Source of the DNA: Haliclystus octoradiatus
Lineage: Eukaryota > Cnidaria > Staurozoa > Stauromedusae > Haliclystidae
DNA length: 64,000 nt
Direction: 5' to 3'
Assembly: GCA_916610825.1 (NCBI GenBank)
Contig: OU744451.1
Location: 22,084,349 to 22,148,348, forward strand
The number at the start of each line of letters is the position of its first letter. Position 1 is the first letter of the stretch. Both the position numbers and the translations under genes were made by a program. This document shows positions 61,701 through 64,000 of this stretch, in pieces. The notes beneath the pieces are model-generated. The model did no database searches and was not told the origin of the DNA. It worked only from the letters and a program-made list of their open reading frames with translations.

Positions 61701-63970
61701 AAATACATAAAATCTTTCATTATGAGAATGAATTTTCTTCCCTACTTTTCCCAAGTCATCGGCCACTCTATTGATAAATTTGTTTTTCTGCTATTGAATG
61801 AGAAGATGTATGCTAATGTGTTCAATTGTTTGCTTAAATTCAGACTCCCGTTTATTCAAAAGGTAATATAGACTCCAATTATTGAGCTGTAATCTACAAT
61901 CAACCATTATGAGAGAGGGCACTATACAAAGAGGTGCAAATGCCAATATAGAGATCTCGTAGGCTTATAAACCCTATAACTTAATGTGTGAATACAATTT
62001 TATTTGATAAGTATTTGTGACTGATCCTCAGAGAAGACTGTGCTCCTGTGGATTTATTAGGACTTATTTGGCCTGCTATTTTCTTTGTTTGTCAAGGTGA
62101 TATGAAACTGTTTTGATATTAATATTTACAGGATACATGGTTTAATCGAGATGATTTCCCACGCTCATTTTTACACGGTGCAGGTGAAGGCTCGTGGTGG
62201 GCGTTCGTATCAATGACAACAGTCGGGTTTGTACAATTTTGAATTTCCAGTAATAGGGCAAAAGGAATTTATACAGCTATACAATATCAGCACACAACAG
62301 AGGGCGGTGGACTTATGTCTGTTGTGTTTTCTGCGTATTAGACTCTTGACAACTATGTATACAAATAGAAATACGTTAAGGCGGCTATAAAAGGCATCTG
62401 GACATGACAAAATTAAATATTGTATATAGAGAGTGAAAAGCGTAATCATTTATGAGAATGAAAAAAATTAAAATTCCTCTTGCAAATTTTGATGAATAAG
62501 ATATACTTCGATTTAACTTCATTATGCTATAATTAGTTATTTCTTTATAAATGGTTGTAGATTTGTTTATTCTCTCTCTTACTGCCTGAAGATGATTCTA
62601 AAATAAATCGAAACTGTAGCAAAATGTTCTGTCTTGTTCTTATCGCTGATCAAACATAATAAAGATTATTTCCTATTGCTCAAAGCATCCCATATAGAAT
62701 TTTTGGAGAAAGATGATCAACCCTGAGTAGATCCTTGTTTAAATTGCTCAATCTCGGTTGCTTTTGATAAAATGTCTTTATATACATCAACATGTAAATT
62801 TTTAACGACTGCAGAACCACCAATATTTTTAATATAGGGTAGAGAACCATGCTTACTAAGAACCTTGCGGCAATGTATAGTTTTCTTGGCAGTTTGTCAC
62901 ATGACACAAAAAATTTACGTATATATTTACAAATCAAGATTTCAACATATCGTACATATGATGGTGAAGAGAAAAGAGCATTTATATCCAGCTTGAAAGA
63001 GAACAACTGCAAGTCAGCTATAATCATTTGATGTTTACCTTTGATATAATAGGTTCACTGCAAAAATAACCATCTTATAGTTGTCAATTCCTTTCTAAAT
63101 CAATTAAATCACAAAGTAACAATCATTATAATAATCAACTCCTTCCATGAAACATTTATTTTCTCCGGGTTTTATCTTTCCTTGCACGACAAGTGGTATC
63201 TCATGATTGGACATGTCAATTTTCTCATACCTGAAAAACATCCTATGCCGTATATGATTGGAGGTATCATTTTCATTGTGAGTGAGAAATTGAGATGTGT
63301 CACTGATTGACCAAGAAAAGAAAAGAAAAAAGGCCTTGCTGGATAAATGTAGATCTGGATATATTTCAGATCACTCACTAAATCATAAATTTATGAAATC
63401 ATTCCAATAATTAAATAGTTTTTGAATTGTGGAATGCCCTATCAAAATTTACTGTTGTTTTTCACTTAATTTTTAGATACGGCGATAAAACACCGAAATC
63501 ACTGCATGCTAGAGTATTCGCTGTCGTTTGGATTCTATTTGGAATTGCCTTATGCAGTGTTCTTACAGCTAGCCTATCCACTGCTTTGACAACCGTTGCT
63601 TTACAGGATACACCTACAATCAGAGGCAAAAATGTAATGCAATTGATCGATTATTATTATTTTTATTTTATCTTCAAAAAAATTTTTTCTAGCTTTAAAT
63701 AAATATTTATTTGATATATCCCTTTTTATTATACAAAATTAATCAATAAACGTGAAAGGTACTAAAATTATATTTACATTGATATTTTATTACATTTAAA
63801 AAAAAAAGACAATCCATGAAATTTAATTACAACTTTAGAAAAAACTAACCATCTATCTATATAACTATAGTGGCTAATTTACATTTGTACAGGTCAACTG
63901 TTCTTGGGAAGTCCCCAAGACACACAAGGGCATTGGTCCTCTGTATGACAATGCTGATATTCTCCCGGAT
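52738..63970 (+). CDS. Gene D: diverged iGluR-like receptor with K+ filter, 3' part beyond window
   Basis: Exons: 52738-52972, 54482-54822, 62132-62226, 63477-63633, and a tentative fifth at 63893-63970; the rest lies off the right edge. Phases of the first four equal those of A-C, and exon 2 is one codon longer. ATG 52738 is chosen because it opens the hydrophobic signal segment (YYFIAFCFIKCFYI); the frame upstream has no other ATG. The YEYR, DYAPYIF, CCPNC and MPEE (in AAMPEES) motifs are kept. TM1 ends at 192. The pore reads GEGSWWAFVSMTTVGYGDKTPKS with the filter at 222-227, and the next helix has TASLST. Identity to A-C is low outside the pore, so D is an older paralogue. Intron 2 (7.3 kb) holds an antisense LINE, a microsatellite and a hammerhead repeat. 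Confidence 0.8.
53015..53182. mobile_element. 168-bp pogo/Tc1-like MITE in gene D intron 1
   Basis: Ends are CAGTCGAACTTGCTTAATATC and, inverted, CAGTCGAACTCGGCTATTATC. They form terminal repeats flanked on both sides by TA (53013-53014 and 53183-53184), the target of Tc1/mariner/pogo transposases. The interior repeats GGGATATTRAG-type words. No transposase is present. A damaged second copy lies at 51275-51469. Confidence 0.8.
56342..59131 (-). CDS. LINE ORF2: endonuclease and reverse transcriptase
   Basis: 929 aa from the first ATG. Endonuclease/exonuclease/phosphatase-like motifs come first: ITETWL (Glu23), [22 protein letters not shown] and TCDHQSIEF. The reverse transcriptase follows: [60 protein letters not shown] and LFADDAKFF with the catalytic FADD at 654-657, then a thumb and C-terminal segment. 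It nicks target DNA and copies its own RNA there. The frame extends upstream of this ATG as FYYFNARSL, which holds the Asn motif expected at the start of the nuclease, back to a TAA at 59195-59197. The true protein therefore likely begins upstream of the first ATG. No internal stop. Confidence 0.9.
   Translation of the reverse strand: [929 protein letters not shown]
59305..60048 (-). CDS. LINE ORF1: PHD-finger protein
   Basis: 247 aa. Residues 7-61 have Cys7, Cys10, Cys25, Cys28, His33, Cys36, Cys58 and Cys61, a C4HC3 PHD-type zinc finger as in CR1-clade ORF1 proteins. A likely coiled-coil stretch (about 65-85) and a domain of about 120 residues (MAGVPF, FVCGSNVQITGITRVGKPP) follow, probably for RNA binding. 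The frame ends at 59305 soon after an A10 run (59338-59347 on the + strand). A one-base slip back at that run opens the other frame for about 47 more codons (APGERYVIKRRGDV) to the TAA at 59195-59197, which looks like the natural end of ORF1. Confidence 0.85.
   Translation of the reverse strand: MTGGKACVICKKKNIAGNSLDALPCVHCDKWWHKACSITHKDCTALEIEVLQKYPTSCSLCYDSLKNLPVRLDSLEKKFEDFTESFKTQTSSSSTGVAKSYSEVASQDGANVDLNKVIKEAVAISNNKRQLIMAGVPFISQEFDKQKVNQIVSFVCGSNVQITGITRVGKPPTEKGATNKPQLIKIQLVSQNDRDVILRSAGKLKDSENFPGVHIRQCLTFNERKILQPLYDDLKKKFQTLPLVSVM
60410..60714. repeat. (AGAAT)n microsatellite
   Basis: About 60 near-perfect pentamers over 305 bp, in gene D intron 2. On the - strand it reads as a repeating LFYSI peptide in all frames, which is not a gene. 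Confidence 0.95.
60841..61040 (-). mobile_element. Hammerhead-ribozyme repeat (retrozyme-like), gene D intron 2
   Basis: One unit of about 182 bp plus the first 16 bp of a second (TAAAGCGGCT at 60843 and 61025). It matches the tandem at 26489-26812 through the CGTCAGGCATCGC, ACAACCTCGGTGCATATC and GATTGATTAATCAATTG segments. Substitutions and a 6-bp deletion mark it as a separate insertion. Confidence 0.75.
60852..60897 (-). ncRNA. Type I hammerhead ribozyme, copy 3
   Basis: The - strand reads GGTCT-CTGATGA, stem II GTTCCT-TGGC-AGGAAC, GAAA, the ACACGTGT stem III palindrome, GTC, then AGGTC, which pairs with GGTCT using two wobbles. The full core is intact. Stem II differs from copy 1 by a paired C-to-T and G-to-A change. 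Cleavage is predicted between 60858 and 60857. Confidence 0.8.
61041..62131. other. End of gene D intron 2
   Basis: AT-rich intron with no further recognisable element. A good pyrimidine-rich acceptor (AATATTTACAG) precedes exon 3. Confidence 0.4.
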
Positions 63971-64000
63971 GTAATGCTATTGATCGATTGTGTATATTAT

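Overview
The window is animal nuclear DNA. It is AT-rich and intron-rich with canonical GT-AG splicing, non-LTR retrotransposons, a tRNA-derived SINE, MITEs and very long microsatellites. Nothing in it looks bacterial, and I cannot place the species beyond an invertebrate-type animal genome.

The main content is one head-to-tail gene family on the + strand: gene A (2265-12261), gene B (18789-27977, broken), gene C (36572-47028) and a diverged fourth member D (52738 to beyond the right edge). A, B and C have eight exons with identical boundaries and phases. The predicted proteins (about 466-469 aa) have a signal peptide, a cysteine-containing leader, the S1 half of an ionotropic-glutamate-receptor-like ligand-binding domain, TM1, a pore loop with the potassium-channel filter TVGYGD, a pore-lining helix with a TASLSS segment resembling the iGluR SYTANLAAF gate, the S2 half, and a final TM segment. 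This is an iGluR-type topology with a K+ channel filter. S2 keeps a glutamate where iGluRs contact the ligand amine, but S1 has a conserved MPEE motif where the carboxylate-binding arginine normally sits, so the ligand is unclear. Gene B has a 1-nt insertion in the pore exon that leads to an early stop just after the next splice junction.

Flanks are duplicated with the genes: about 1.2 kb upstream of A and C (partly B), and the 3' flanks of A and C out to 16.66 kb and 48.74 kb. Insertions then separated the copies. These are LINE fragments at 12.5-13.0, 28.4-29.7, 31.5-32.4 and 32.5-35.1 kb, SINEs at 13.5-13.9 and 21.8-22.1 kb, a 323-bp MITE with a perfect 9-bp target duplication at 17.8 kb, and a 168-bp pogo/Tc1-like MITE at 53.0 kb. 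Intron 6 of gene C carries about 1 kb of ATT repeats. Intron 2 of gene D holds a nearly complete CR1-like LINE on the - strand (56.2-60.1 kb) and about 300 bp of AGAAT repeats.

A second notable system is a dispersed repeat of about 186 bp (26.49-26.81 kb tandem; 60.84-61.04 kb) whose - strand encodes type I hammerhead ribozymes. Three copies keep stem II through compensatory changes. This is the layout of animal retrozymes, small circular-RNA retroelements.
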